This document shows, in pieces, positions 48,063 to 57,966 of a stretch of DNA of 64,000 nt. Source of the DNA: Hallerella succinigenes (lineage in GTDB: Bacteria; Fibrobacterota; Fibrobacteria; Fibrobacterales; Fibrobacteraceae). The notes beneath the pieces are model-generated. The model saw only the letters and a list, made by a program, of their open reading frames with translations, was not told the DNA's origin and searched no databases. How positions within the stretch are numbered: position 1 is the stretch's first letter; the number at the start of each line of letters is the position of its first letter. The DNA lies in assembly GCF_002797675.1 (NCBI RefSeq), contig NZ_PGEX01000001.1:3038001-3102000 (forward strand), in the 5' to 3' direction. The translations under genes and the position numbers were made by a program.

Positions 48063-51000
48063 ATGAGGTATTCGGTGAGTCGATTTTTTGTTCTGTTTTT
48101 GTGTTTTTCTTGTTCCGTGCTCTTTGCCCAGGTCCGTTTTCCCCATGGATCTGGTGTCGTAGACATTACTAAAGCTCCCTATAACGCCAAAAATGACGGT
48201 AAAACAGATATTACCGATATTTTGCAGCAGGCTTTGGACGACCATCCGAACGGAAACTACATCATTTACCTTCCCCACGGTAATTACCTTATTTCTAAAC
48301 AAATCAGCTGGCCGCAGGCGGAAAAGGAAAAAGAATCCTATCGCAGAACGATCCTTCAAGGCGAAAGCATGGGCGGAACGATTATCACCATGCAAAACGA
48401 AGCCTATGGATTCGATAATCCAGACGCTCCCCGAGCCATGTTCTACACCGGCATGGGCGACTATTCACATGAACGAAACGCCATCCGTGACGTTACCATG
48501 CACACGGGTAAGCGCAATCCGGGTCTCATCGGCATTCGTTTTAACGCAAGCTACCAGGGAAACATTACCAATGTGAAAATCATTTCCGATGACGGCAAAG
48601 GCGTAGCCGGTATCGACATGAATTATACAGACAACATCGGTCCGCTGTACATCAAGAATGTGGAAATCCGCGGTTTTGACGTCGGTATTCTCACAGGTTT
48701 CCCCATGTCGGGCATGACGCTTGAACACATTTCTCTTCAAAACCAAAAGAAATACGGTATCGAAAATCACGACCAGGTTTTGACTATCCGCAACCTGAGA
48801 AGCCGCAACTCCGTTCCTGCCATTGCGAACTTTGGCGAAAACGCACTGCTCACAATGATAGGCGGCGCCCTAGAATACAACGGCAAAAAGAAGCCGAATA
48901 TTCCGGCGATTTACAACGAAGGGTATCTCTTTGCCCGAGACATTGCTACGAGCCGCTACGCCCAGGCGATTGAAGAACGCGGCCCTGCAAGCGGTGAAGG
49001 CCTCAAAGGCCCGGAAATCATTGAATACTCTTCCGATATTCCGACCAACCTTTGTCATTCTCCGCAATATTCCTTTAAGCTTTCCGTCGCCGAAACCCTG
49101 ATTCCGATGGAACAGGATGCAGACCAGTGGGTCGGCATTCAGGGCGATTACGGCGCAACCGCCGGAACGGGTAGCGACGATTCCAAGTCCATTCAGCAGG
49201 CGATCGACGACGGTGCAGAAACCATTTACTTCACCCCGGGCGGCCGTTACACCATCAACCGAGATATCCATATTCGCAACCGCGTCCGCCGTTTGATTGG
49301 TACCGAAGCAACCATCGACGGAACCGGCAAATTCATCATCGAAAACAGCGCATTTAAAGAAATCACTTTCGAACGTTTTGCCGAATTCGGCGCAGGTATT
49401 GTCCACAAGGCTCCGCAGACCTTGATCTTAAAGAATATGAAAGTCAAGGAATACGAAAGCGCCCCGAAAGGCGCGGGCGACCTTTACATGGAAGACATCG
49501 CCATCAACCGACTCGTAATCAACCTGCAACATGTCTGGGCTCGCAGCCTTTACATGGATAACGACATCAAAACAAAGATTGTGAACAACGGCGGCACCCT
49601 TTGGGTACTCGGCCTCACCGCCGCAAACGGCAATACGGTGCTGCACAACCGCGACCACGGCGAAGCGGAACTTCTCGGCGTCCATGTGATTTCAAACCGC
49701 AAAGCAAAGCTTTACCCGATGTTTGTCAATGATAGCGCAAGCCTCTCCGTGGAAGGGCTCCGCGAATCCTTGATGCACGGGAACGCCTTCCCGAAAATCG
49801 CCGAAGAAACCCGCAACGGCAAAACCAAGATTCTCGAATCCAAGAACCTCTTAAAGAATCCGTCCGGCGGTACCATGATGACGCTCTTCGTCGGCTATGT
49901 TCCCAAAGTAGGCTCGAACGAAGCTCCGGAAGTCGAAAGTGCAGAAGACATGATTCTTTTGCAGTCCGACAAGGCAAAGCTTTCTGGCAAAGTCTATGAC
50001 GATGGCCGCGGAAGCAAAGGTTACTGCATCGATCCGGTCGTTTGGAAAAAGCTTTCCGGTCCGGGCAAGGTCGTTTTCTCGGACGAAAAGGATTACGAAA
50101 CCGATGTCACATTCTCTTACAGCGGGCGTTATAACATCACCTTTACCGCAAATGACGGCGAGCTAAAAGCCACCGACACAACGCACATCTACGTCTTTGA
50201 CCTGCGCACGACCACCAAGGACCACAGCGGAAACGGCGTAGCATCGGGGCGCGGCATGGATACCTGGATTTCGGAATTCGACGGCTACATGACTCACGCA
50301 GACGATTCGCTTTTGCAAATCGGTTACAGCAAGGAGGGTGCAAGCGCAAAGATCTACCTCAAGTTCGATGTTTCCGCCATTCCGGGCCCGATTTCCGATG
50401 CGGCCCTGCAGCTCTCTGTTCCAGAGGATCCGCGCTACAAAAACAAGAAGCAACCGGTTCTTTGGAACGTCTTCGGTCTTTTGGAAGAACCGGGCAAGGA
50501 TTTCGGTGACGGCATCGCTCCTGCAGACTGGCAAGAAACCGAAATTACCTGGTACACGGCTCCTGCAAACCAAGACGGTCCGGGTGGCGCATACGTTCCC
50601 AAAAAGAGCCGTGGTGGTGGAATCGATCCGCGTTACACGACCTTCCTCGGTACGATTAAACCCAATCCGAATGCCGCTTTCGGCACCTTCCTCAAGAGTG
50701 CAGCCCTCACGGACTTCATGAAACGCAAGCACAAATCAAAGCTCTTCACGTTCATTCTTTCGGCTGTCGCTCCAAGCGATTCAAGCTATTACGTTTACTC
50801 GCGCGATGCGGGCAAAGATGTCGCCCCGGCGCTTTACATCAGCTATTTCGATTCGAACCGAACCGTCAGCGGTGCGCGGACCGAAAGCGCGATCCAGCTG
50901 TCGAAGGTGAACATCAACATCGTTTCACTCGACTGCAACTTTGATTTGACCATCGGCGAACCGCAGTATGTGAAAATCGAAATTTTTAACGAATCGGGAA

Positions 51001-51152
51001 AGTTCATTCAGCAACTGTGCGGACGTGAACTCGAAAGCGAAAAGAAGTACACGTTCAAATTCAAGGCACGAGACTTCCCCACGGGAAAATACACTCTCAA
51101 GGTTTCTGGCGAATCCTTCTCCAAGGAAGAAAAGTTCTATATCTTGAACTAG
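48063..51152 (+). CDS. Extracellular double beta-helix protein (pectate-lyase/GH55-like) with T9SS tail
   Basis: 1029 residues with a signal peptide (LFVLFLCFSCSVLFA). Two copies of the N-terminal cap typical of Pectate_lyase_3/GH55 right-handed helices occur: YNAKNDGKTDITDILQQAL near 40 and YGATAGTGSDDSKSIQQAI near 375. After the second helix come a PKD-like region (~620-720), a DNRLRE/CBM96-like sandwich (~740-935, DTWISEFDGYMTHADDSLL ... AKIYLKFDVSAIPG) and a C-terminal T9SS type A-like domain (VKIEIFNESGKFIQQL, then FPTGKYTLKVSGES ... EEKFYILN). It may cleave or bind a plant-wall polysaccharide; no catalytic residues can be assigned. Ten bases separate it from the lipoprotein ATG that follows. 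Confidence 0.85.
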   Translation: MRYSVSRFFVLFLCFSCSVLFAQVRFPHGSGVVDITKAPYNAKNDGKTDITDILQQALDDHPNGNYIIYLPHGNYLISKQISWPQAEKEKESYRRTILQGESMGGTIITMQNEAYGFDNPDAPRAMFYTGMGDYSHERNAIRDVTMHTGKRNPGLIGIRFNASYQGNITNVKIISDDGKGVAGIDMNYTDNIGPLYIKNVEIRGFDVGILTGFPMSGMTLEHISLQNQKKYGIENHDQVLTIRNLRSRNSVPAIANFGENALLTMIGGALEYNGKKKPNIPAIYNEGYLFARDIATSRYAQAIEERGPASGEGLKGPEIIEYSSDIPTNLCHSPQYSFKLSVAETLIPMEQDADQWVGIQGDYGATAGTGSDDSKSIQQAIDDGAETIYFTPGGRYTINRDIHIRNRVRRLIGTEATIDGTGKFIIENSAFKEITFERFAEFGAGIVHKAPQTLILKNMKVKEYESAPKGAGDLYMEDIAINRLVINLQHVWARSLYMDNDIKTKIVNNGGTLWVLGLTAANGNTVLHNRDHGEAELLGVHVISNRKAKLYPMFVNDSASLSVEGLRESLMHGNAFPKIAEETRNGKTKILESKNLLKNPSGGTMMTLFVGYVPKVGSNEAPEVESAEDMILLQSDKAKLSGKVYDDGRGSKGYCIDPVVWKKLSGPGKVVFSDEKDYETDVTFSYSGRYNITFTANDGELKATDTTHIYVFDLRTTTKDHSGNGVASGRGMDTWISEFDGYMTHADDSLLQIGYSKEGASAKIYLKFDVSAIPGPISDAALQLSVPEDPRYKNKKQPVLWNVFGLLEEPGKDFGDGIAPADWQETEITWYTAPANQDGPGGAYVPKKSRGGGIDPRYTTFLGTIKPNPNAAFGTFLKSAALTDFMKRKHKSKLFTFILSAVAPSDSSYYVYSRDAGKDVAPALYISYFDSNRTVSGARTESAIQLSKVNINIVSLDCNFDLTIGEPQYVKIEIFNESGKFIQQLCGRELESEKKYTFKFKARDFPTGKYTLKVSGESFSKEEKFYILN

Positions 51153-51161
51153 GTGATTATG

Positions 51162-52775
51162 ATGTTGGTATCGAAGCATTTTTTTAGACTGTTTCCGTTT
51201 GCACTCCTTTCCGCGCTGATCGGCTGCGGAAGCGACAGTAGCACATCGGCAGGCGAAGAATCCTCTTCTTCGGAATCTTCCTCCTCGGTGGAACCCTCCA
51301 GTTCCTATTCAAATCGCTTGGACGTCGCTTATGCAGACTCTTTGACAAATGATACGTTGAAGATTACCCAAGGAGATTCCCTGCGAACTTCGTACAAATT
51401 ATTCCTCGGCGAATATTCCAAGGGAACGCTCATCCGCATCATCGGTAAAAAATCCGGCGGCCATGCGGATTCGCTCTTTGTCCGTGAAGAACAGGGTACA
51501 ATCCTTATCCCGGAATCTTATACGCTCGATGAGAACGGCGATACCACTTATAGCACCCAGAACCTTTACACAGTTCTCGGCACCGACGAATACACTGTGA
51601 CAAATTTCGTCACGACAGCAGAATCCGGATTCTACTATGTCGATATTCCTCAAGTCAGCTTGGACAAGGATTCGACATACACAATTCGCATCGCCGCTGA
51701 AATGTACCCGGGATACTTCTCCTACACAGGCGACTCGTCCACCGTGGATCTTTCCCTCGGCGATACAATCCACGGAGTCTTCCTGCTCGGCGAATCGGCG
51801 AAAAAAGCGATCATCCACTTCACCGCAGAAACCGGCAAGAGCATTAACGTGAACGTCACCGGAAAGTCTCTTGTCAGCATCGACCTCCAGAAGGAAGATG
51901 CAACCATCGCGACAGGCACTTCTTCGATCGACGAACAGATTCTCCCGAAAGCTTCGTGCGATTACTCGGTCCAAATCACTCCGCAATCGTTCCCCAACTA
52001 CCAGACAGGCCCATACGCCTATTTCACAATCATCACCACTTCCCGAAACTTGGAACAGGGCGAATACTTTGCAAACCCGGACTCCATTCAAAAAGTCGGC
52101 GACACGCTCACCATTGTCCGCGAACGTAACGACGCCGCCAAGTATTACTTGTATCAGGAGCAATACGTTTGGCTTGCCGACCTCGCCCAGGGCGATAGCA
52201 TCCTCATTTATCACGATATCGAAGGCTATTACACCGGAGCAAGCTACCCGGCAACCTACACCGTGTTGAATGCAGAAGGCGATTCCGTGGCAAACATTAC
52301 CGCCACAAGCCCCGAATTCATCGCCCCGGAAAAGGGAGCCTATTACCTGCACTATGTGCGCCTGAACTCCCCACCGAAAACCGAAAGCCAGGAACTCACC
52401 CTCAAAGCGGTCATCCAGCGTTTGAACTACGTGACGAAGTTCAGCTTCTACGATGAAGAAAAGGAAAAAGAACTCCAAAGCAAGAGCGCATCCATCGGCG
52501 ATACCCTCTACTTCGAAAGCCTGACTCTCCGGGCAGAACCTTCCGACGTGAGCAACTACGCCCTCTGGTACACCCCGTGCGCAGATCTAAACTTTATCCA
52601 GTCCTCCTACACGGAAGGTTCCTGCGAAAGCTACGGAACGGAACAGCTTTTGAGCGCAACGAACATCGCTATCACAAGCGACGCCTCCCATGCAGGCGAA
52701 ATTATCCGCCTAATTGCCCAAAGCAAGGCCGATCCGCGTGCCAGAGACACCTTAATCGTGTACATCAACGAATAA
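51162..52775 (+). CDS. Lipoprotein with Ser-rich linker, beta-rich, unknown function
   Basis: About 537 residues from ATG 51162, six bases after an AGGTG site; ATG 51159 or GTG 51153 are alternatives. Lipobox LIGC is followed by a Ser/Glu linker (SSSSESSSSVEPSSSYS). The body is beta-rich with at least three similar sandwich-like segments, each with a TYxxxTY or YYxDI-like strand and LxxGDS turns (TQGDSLRTSY, LAQGDSILIY, SIGDTLYFE), suggesting degenerate repeats such as bacterial pre-peptidase-type domains. It probably shares a transcript with the beta-helix protein. No function assigned. Confidence 0.83.
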   Translation: MLVSKHFFRLFPFALLSALIGCGSDSSTSAGEESSSSESSSSVEPSSSYSNRLDVAYADSLTNDTLKITQGDSLRTSYKLFLGEYSKGTLIRIIGKKSGGHADSLFVREEQGTILIPESYTLDENGDTTYSTQNLYTVLGTDEYTVTNFVTTAESGFYYVDIPQVSLDKDSTYTIRIAAEMYPGYFSYTGDSSTVDLSLGDTIHGVFLLGESAKKAIIHFTAETGKSINVNVTGKSLVSIDLQKEDATIATGTSSIDEQILPKASCDYSVQITPQSFPNYQTGPYAYFTIITTSRNLEQGEYFANPDSIQKVGDTLTIVRERNDAAKYYLYQEQYVWLADLAQGDSILIYHDIEGYYTGASYPATYTVLNAEGDSVANITATSPEFIAPEKGAYYLHYVRLNSPPKTESQELTLKAVIQRLNYVTKFSFYDEEKEKELQSKSASIGDTLYFESLTLRAEPSDVSNYALWYTPCADLNFIQSSYTEGSCESYGTEQLLSATNIAITSDASHAGEIIRLIAQSKADPRARDTLIVYINE

Positions 52776-52816
52776 AAAAGACATTTGGCGAAAGATTTAC
52801 TATCTTTTCCCTACCC

Positions 52817-52855
52817 TGAAATGCCGCGCCAAGCTCTGCCAGCGTCTCAGGTTTA
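52817..52855 (+). promoter_or_regulatory. Possible S4 autoregulatory leader hairpin
   Basis: CCTGA (~52817) can pair with TCAGG (~52850) around a GC-rich loop containing GCGC and GCG segments, ~30 bases before the rpsD ATG. S4 represses its own operon through a leader pseudoknot in other bacteria; this fold is only suggestive. Confidence 0.3.
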
Positions 52856-52882
52856 ACTAAAGAGCTTCCTTTCGAGGTAACA

Positions 52883-53488
52883 ATGTCCTCTTATCGTGGA
52901 CCCAAAGCTAAGGTCGCCCGCTCTCTCGGGCTCGCAACCACCCAAAAGACCCAAAAGGTTCTGGACCGTCGCAATTTCGGACCTGGCCAGCACGGTCAAG
53001 ATCGTAAGAAGTCCGCTTCCGTTTACAAGCAACAGCTTGTTGAAAAGCAGCGCCTTCGCTTTACATACAACATTTCCGAAGCACAGATGGCTAAGACTTA
53101 TGCCGAAGCCAACCGTCGTGAAGGTTCTGCAGGTGATAACCTGATGGTTCTTCTCGAAACCCGTCTTGACGCACTCGTCTTCCGTATGGGTTTTGCTCGT
53201 ACCATTTTCGCTGCTCGTCAGTATGTCGCTCACGGTCACTTCTCCGTGAACGGTGTTCGTAGCTTCTCCCCGAGCCGTCTCGTTAAGGTCGGCGACGTGA
53301 TCGCTGTTCGTGAACGTTCCAAGAACCACGTTCAGATCAAGGAAGCTCTCGAAAACGCTCCGGCTCTCCCGGAATACGTGACCGTGGATAAGGACAAGAT
53401 GGAAGGCAAGCTCGTGGCTACCCCGCTCCGCGCTCAGATTCCGGTCCAGCTCCAGGAACAGCTCGTGGTCGAATACTATTCTCGTTAA
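52883..53488 (+). CDS. rpsD: 30S ribosomal protein S4
   Basis: 201 residues. S4 blocks are clear: the RLGLA-like start (ARSLGLATTQ), FGPGQHGQ, KQQLVEKQRLRFTYNISE, and the RNA-binding S4 domain (LDALVFRMGFARTIFAARQYVAHGHFSVNG). The N-terminus lacks the four zinc cysteines, as in the non-zinc form. The gene is alone, not in the rpsM-rpsK-rpoA cluster usual in many bacteria, and has its own terminator. A ~100-base leader with a CCTGA/TCAGG pair might carry autoregulation. Confidence 0.97.
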   Translation: MSSYRGPKAKVARSLGLATTQKTQKVLDRRNFGPGQHGQDRKKSASVYKQQLVEKQRLRFTYNISEAQMAKTYAEANRREGSAGDNLMVLLETRLDALVFRMGFARTIFAARQYVAHGHFSVNGVRSFSPSRLVKVGDVIAVRERSKNHVQIKEALENAPALPEYVTVDKDKMEGKLVATPLRAQIPVQLQEQLVVEYYSR

Positions 53489-53510
53489 TAGTTCAGCAAC
53501 CAGCTTTTAC

Positions 53511-53543
53511 AAAAAACGCCCGCAGTCCTGCGAGCGTTTTTTG
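53511..53543 (+). terminator. Rho-independent terminator after rpsD
   Basis: AAAAAACGC-CCGCAG and CTGCG-AGCGTTTTTT arms with a TC loop and one bulge. Confidence 0.9.
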
Positions 53544-53613
53544 TTATCCGTTAATGGGTATTCAGTATATACCTAAAGGTTTCCCTTCCGAGCTTTAGAA
53601 TCATGGATAATTG

Positions 53614-54714
53614 TTAATTTATTATCAAACTTTCCCTATAAATTTCCCATACGTCTTCTTTCGAAAGTTCACACGGGGCAAGCTTTAACTTCGAAGAGTT
53701 TTCACACATACGCTGTGCAAAGCATTCGACCGTCGCACGGGGAAGCTCATACGTTCCAATCATAGCCTTCACCATTTCCGCAAACGCGGCGACGTCTTTA
53801 AGCTTAAGCAGATCCAAGATTGTGCGCACGTCCGCCGGCACCGACTTTTCGCAGGCTTTCATGTATGCGGCAAGAAAATACCCCACCGCCTTTCCATGCG
53901 GAACACAAAGATTGTACGTAAGATCGTAACTCATTCCATGTGGCAAAGCGGTACTCGTATGCACAATGGACATTCCAGCAAGCGTCGAAGCGAGCATCAA
54001 ATTCTCGTAAAGTTTTTCATCGATCGGCGCATCCGAAAGGAGCGCATTCTTATTTTGTTCCCAAATTTTTAATCCGTATTCCGGGAACATGCGATTATAA
54101 ACATTCGACTGGCTATTCAAATAACTTTCAACCATGTGCGAAAGCGCATCGACAGCGGTATTCAGAATCAATTCTTTTTCGGCAAAGGCTAAATACTTGC
54201 CGTCTACCAAGGAAAGCGTCGGAAAAATCTTGCAAGCAATACTCTTCTTGAATCCGCCTTTGCGGTTCGTCAAAACCGATACTGGAGTCGCTTCGGTTCC
54301 CGTTCCACAGGTTGTCGGAACAGCGAGCAGCGGAAGCGTCTTCAAATCCTTCGGCGTATAAAGGCTCGTTTCTGTTTCAGAAGGATTCGCTATCAAAAGC
54401 GCAATCGCCTTCGCAGCATCGATTGGCGAACCTCCTCCGATTCCAATGACAAAGTCTGCGGCGAAAGCCTTTCCCATTTCTGCCGCACAGGCGACGGTTT
54501 CCACCGAAGGATTCTCTTCGACTTCGTTAAAAATTTGATATGGAACATTTCCCGACTGCAAAATTTTTAAAACATCATCCAAGGATCCATTTGTTTTTGC
54601 GGAATGTTTGCCGGTCACAATCAACGCTTTTTTGCCTAAGGCAAGCACGTCTTTAGCGTGATGTTGCACGCAATTCTTTTCCACGTAAATATTTGTCGGA
54701 ATATAAAAACGCAT
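53614..54714 (-). CDS. Iron-containing (type III) alcohol dehydrogenase
   Basis: 366 residues from the ATG at 54714 (MRFYIPTNIYVEKN), with GGAG upstream; a longer reading would enter the divergent promoter region. NAD-site GIGGGSPIDAAKAIA and TTCGTGTEATPV are present, and the four metal ligands Asp and His appear in VDALSHMVE, LPHGMSYDL and VPHGKAVGY. The family reduces aldehydes or ketones with NAD(P)H; the particular substrate (butanol/1,3-propanediol/lactaldehyde type) cannot be chosen. It faces away from the lipoprotein phosphatase gene. Confidence 0.92.
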   Translation of the reverse strand: MRFYIPTNIYVEKNCVQHHAKDVLALGKKALIVTGKHSAKTNGSLDDVLKILQSGNVPYQIFNEVEENPSVETVACAAEMGKAFAADFVIGIGGGSPIDAAKAIALLIANPSETETSLYTPKDLKTLPLLAVPTTCGTGTEATPVSVLTNRKGGFKKSIACKIFPTLSLVDGKYLAFAEKELILNTAVDALSHMVESYLNSQSNVYNRMFPEYGLKIWEQNKNALLSDAPIDEKLYENLMLASTLAGMSIVHTSTALPHGMSYDLTYNLCVPHGKAVGYFLAAYMKACEKSVPADVRTILDLLKLKDVAAFAEMVKAMIGTYELPRATVECFAQRMCENSSKLKLAPCELSKEDVWEIYRESLIIN

Positions 54715-54846
54715 AAACGCTCCACGGATTATTTCCAATTTTCCATAATATAATTTACGCATCCAAAATTTTGCAAAAGCTTTTTCAAACGCGATTTATA
54801 TTTAGAATGCTCGTTATCCGTATCATATGTTTTGTGGAATCTTCCT

Positions 54847-55626
54847 ATGAAAAACCTGACTCTTCGTATGACTGTCTTTTTTACAGCCACCATCATAGCA
54901 CTGTCTTTCGCCGCTTGTGGAAATTCCTCTTCATCCGCGTCCTCTTACGATCCTGGCGAACTTGAAAATGACGGATTCTACACTATGGCCGAAATTTATG
55001 CACGCCTGGATTCCACAGAAAGCGTTGTCTTTGTGATTCGCCATGCGAAACGCTCTTCGGATTACAGCCGTACCGCTCAGCTGACCCGCGAAGGAAAAAA
55101 ACAAGCCAAGTACGTGGGCACGACTTTAATCGATTCAAACGTCACCGCTTACTACGCTTACTCAGGATTCGTTCGCACTATGCAGACCGTTTTCGGTATC
55201 GCCGACGGACGTAATGAAAAATGCGATGCCGAAGTCTTAGACGGTTTGGACGGCAACTGGTTCGTCCAAGATACGACAAAGTTTGAAGAATACAAAAACA
55301 GCTATGGCGGCGGTTGGACAGTCGTTTCCAAGTACGCTTACCTCGGCGAATTTGCAGACGCCTTCTACACCTTAGCGGACCGTGCCGAAGAATTTGTGAA
55401 CGATCAGGTTTTGCCGAATGTCCAAGGTCATAAGCTTTCGATTATGGCAACGCACGATACCTTCCTCGTTCCATTCCTCGTCTATGCGACAAACGGAACC
55501 GTTGACGTCAAGCAGTACGAAACCGGCCGTTGGCTGAACTATCTCGCAGGCGTCGCCATCATCCTCAAGAATGACGGTTCCATTCGCTACCTGCCGACTA
55601 AGGGTCTGAACAAAGGACAGATGTAA
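54847..55626 (+). CDS. Lipoprotein of the histidine phosphatase superfamily
   Basis: 259 residues from ATG 54847 (MKNLTLRMTVFF); an in-frame TTG upstream is less likely. Lipobox SFAAC gives a surface or periplasmic lipoprotein with a Ser-rich linker. The catalytic motif VFVIRHAKRSS has RHxxR, and a second His region lies in SIMATHDTFLVPFL; SGFVRTMQTVFG matches the usual R-containing helix. The family removes phosphate from small molecules or phosphoproteins; the substrate is unknown. The next lipoprotein gene begins 34 bases downstream. Confidence 0.88.
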   Translation: MKNLTLRMTVFFTATIIALSFAACGNSSSSASSYDPGELENDGFYTMAEIYARLDSTESVVFVIRHAKRSSDYSRTAQLTREGKKQAKYVGTTLIDSNVTAYYAYSGFVRTMQTVFGIADGRNEKCDAEVLDGLDGNWFVQDTTKFEEYKNSYGGGWTVVSKYAYLGEFADAFYTLADRAEEFVNDQVLPNVQGHKLSIMATHDTFLVPFLVYATNGTVDVKQYETGRWLNYLAGVAIILKNDGSIRYLPTKGLNKGQM

Positions 55627-55660
55627 ATTCCTCCCTAGGATTTTTTGTATCTTAGGGTTG

Positions 55661-57964
55661 ATGAAATCATTACTGCAGACATTTGCCGTTTTACTGGTTA
55701 CACTCGCCCTTTTTGCCTGCTCGGACAAAACAAGCGAAGACGACTATCGCTTTGAGCGTGCCGTTCAGGATTTATCCATTATCCGCGGGTGCACTTCGAA
55801 AAGCGACACGACCAGCTACTGCTACCAGATGCGCTGGAGAATTCCAATCGAAACGGATGATCTCGTCCAGTTCCACATCTGGATCGATACCGTCTACGTC
55901 AACGATTCCACGACGAACGTTCCCAGCGGCGCTACCGAACATTCGATCAAGGTTCCGTTTAAAAACTCGGAAAAACTCTACGACACGCTCGACCTGACCG
56001 AGTACGTTTACCAATACTTGGAACGCGACAGTCTTGCAATCGCCATCTGGAGCGAATACAACGACAACGACAAGGAAGGCGATGTCCAGCATGTTTTCGT
56101 CCACTTCGGCGATGACCTTGCCCCATCCCTCGTCACGATCAGCGATTCCGTCTGGACGACAGGCGTAGCCATCGACTGGGCGCGTCCAACCGATCAGCGT
56201 GATTATTACGCGCCCGAAAGCCTTTCCGGACCAATCGCCGGCTACAACATTCTCCTTTGGGCCGAAAACGAAGAGCAAGACATTCGCAATGTGAAGGTGA
56301 AAATCACCCACAACGGCAAAACGGATTCCACCGGCAAAGCCTTTTGGAAAAGACATCACCGTTTCCGCTTCACCAACGATTCCCTTTGGATCGATGAAAC
56401 CTCTTCGTCTGTGACAAACAAAAACTATCTGCGCATCGCCGTAATCGATGGCGATGGATTCGACTTTTCAAATGACAAAGCAAACCGTTACCGCATGATC
56501 ATCGAAGGTCTTCAGCCCGAAAGCAAGTACACGATCGGTATCATCGCCTATGATTCCGCAGGAAACGCTTCCGGCACTGGATCCGTGGAAACGAACCAGC
56601 TCTTTATGACAACCGACAAGATCGCGCCGCTCATTGGGAACAAGCTCTGGGTGCGCTCCGACACGACCGATTCCACCAAGGCATTCCTCAATTCGAACCG
56701 AGTCCTCATCTATTGGGCCCGTAGCGTTGATCCCCTAACCGATACAAGCGGAATTACAGCCGACTCGATACTCCACTACCCCACGTACTGTTTTGAAGAA
56801 TACTGCTACCGCGAAGTGAAGAGCTACGTCGTAGAACTTTGGAACGGCAAAGAATGGGAAAAGGCGACGAACGCCGGCGGCGAATCCGAAGAAAAATATA
56901 TCAAGTCCTATGACATCGACGGCGACACCATGAAGGTTTCCGCGACAGGCGCATACGTCGTCGACACGCTCCGCTGGGTCATCCCCGGCGACACACTGAT
57001 CGTCCGCGTCCGTTCAATCGATTCCTCGGGCTATTATTCCAAAGCTCTAATCGACACCATCCAGGTGACGCTCGGACCTGAATCCGATCTTAAATGCCCA
57101 GACGGATTTGTACCTGTCCGCACAAGCGACACAACGCGTTTCTGCATCGAAAAGTACGAGCACATGGACACGGACAGCACCTTCGCCCATAACGTTCTAC
57201 ACGCAGAAGCAGTCGCAGCTTGCGAAGGCATTTCGGCGAGCGGCTTCACCGTTTCCCTTTGCAAATCCGCCGACTGGAAAGCGGCCTGTACCGCCCAGGG
57301 CAGAACTTCTTACGGTGTCATCGAAGAAGGCGACTTCAGCGCTTCCGATTACCTGTACAAATACTGCGACGTCGGCAACAACGATTCCACAAGCGCCACG
57401 GATCTCTCCAAACGCAACAAGCTCTGCGTAAGCCCAGACGGAGTCCGCAATTTTTCAGGCGGCTTCCAGGAATGGGTCATCGGCTCGGATGATACAACTC
57501 TCTACGTTCTCCGTGGTTCGAGTTACATCTATTACTCGGGAGAATCCCGCGAATCGCTTTCCAAGTGTACCACATATTCGATTCCGAACCGCACCCGTGC
57601 CGGTTACACGCAAGAAACCGTTTACCTGTACCGTGAAGGCGCGAAAGTGGACACGAGCTACACCGAAGACACGACCCGTACCCTGTACAAGATCTTGACC
57701 CAAAAGGATTTCACGGATTCCGTGCAGTTCTTTAAGGTTTCTAATGCAGACGGAGACTCCCTCGGCGAAGATTACGCGCCCCTTTCCGAATACAAGAGCG
57801 GTGGCGAAAAATGGCTCAAGGAACTCGCAGGCAACTTGACTTACGAACCGGTCCGCACCGAAGCCGTATTCTTCACCGGTGAATCTGTTGCGTACAAGAG
57901 AGCCGCAGCCTTTTACACGGACGCATCCATTTCGTTCCGTTGCTGCGCTTACCCAAAAGAATAA
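55661..57964 (+). CDS. Lipoprotein with FN3-like domains and C-terminal SUMF/FGE-like fold
   Basis: 767 residues from ATG 55661 (the TTG just before is not needed). Lipobox LFAC. Two to three fibronectin-type sandwiches follow (ELxPxSKYTIGIIAYDSAGN is a typical FN3 end). Residues ~485-765 resemble the formylglycine-generating-enzyme/C-type-lectin family: FVPVRTSDTTRFCIEKYEHMD, HAEAVAACEG, LCKSADWKAACTAQG, and GGFQEWVIGSDDTTLYVLRGSSY. The catalytic cysteines of true FGE cannot be confirmed, so a ligand-binding role is as likely. It ends 2 bases from the convergent acyl-CoA ligase stop, with no terminator between. Confidence 0.84.
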   Translation: MKSLLQTFAVLLVTLALFACSDKTSEDDYRFERAVQDLSIIRGCTSKSDTTSYCYQMRWRIPIETDDLVQFHIWIDTVYVNDSTTNVPSGATEHSIKVPFKNSEKLYDTLDLTEYVYQYLERDSLAIAIWSEYNDNDKEGDVQHVFVHFGDDLAPSLVTISDSVWTTGVAIDWARPTDQRDYYAPESLSGPIAGYNILLWAENEEQDIRNVKVKITHNGKTDSTGKAFWKRHHRFRFTNDSLWIDETSSSVTNKNYLRIAVIDGDGFDFSNDKANRYRMIIEGLQPESKYTIGIIAYDSAGNASGTGSVETNQLFMTTDKIAPLIGNKLWVRSDTTDSTKAFLNSNRVLIYWARSVDPLTDTSGITADSILHYPTYCFEEYCYREVKSYVVELWNGKEWEKATNAGGESEEKYIKSYDIDGDTMKVSATGAYVVDTLRWVIPGDTLIVRVRSIDSSGYYSKALIDTIQVTLGPESDLKCPDGFVPVRTSDTTRFCIEKYEHMDTDSTFAHNVLHAEAVAACEGISASGFTVSLCKSADWKAACTAQGRTSYGVIEEGDFSASDYLYKYCDVGNNDSTSATDLSKRNKLCVSPDGVRNFSGGFQEWVIGSDDTTLYVLRGSSYIYYSGESRESLSKCTTYSIPNRTRAGYTQETVYLYREGAKVDTSYTEDTTRTLYKILTQKDFTDSVQFFKVSNADGDSLGEDYAPLSEYKSGGEKWLKELAGNLTYEPVRTEAVFFTGESVAYKRAAAFYTDASISFRCCAYPKE

Positions 57965-57966
57965 AC

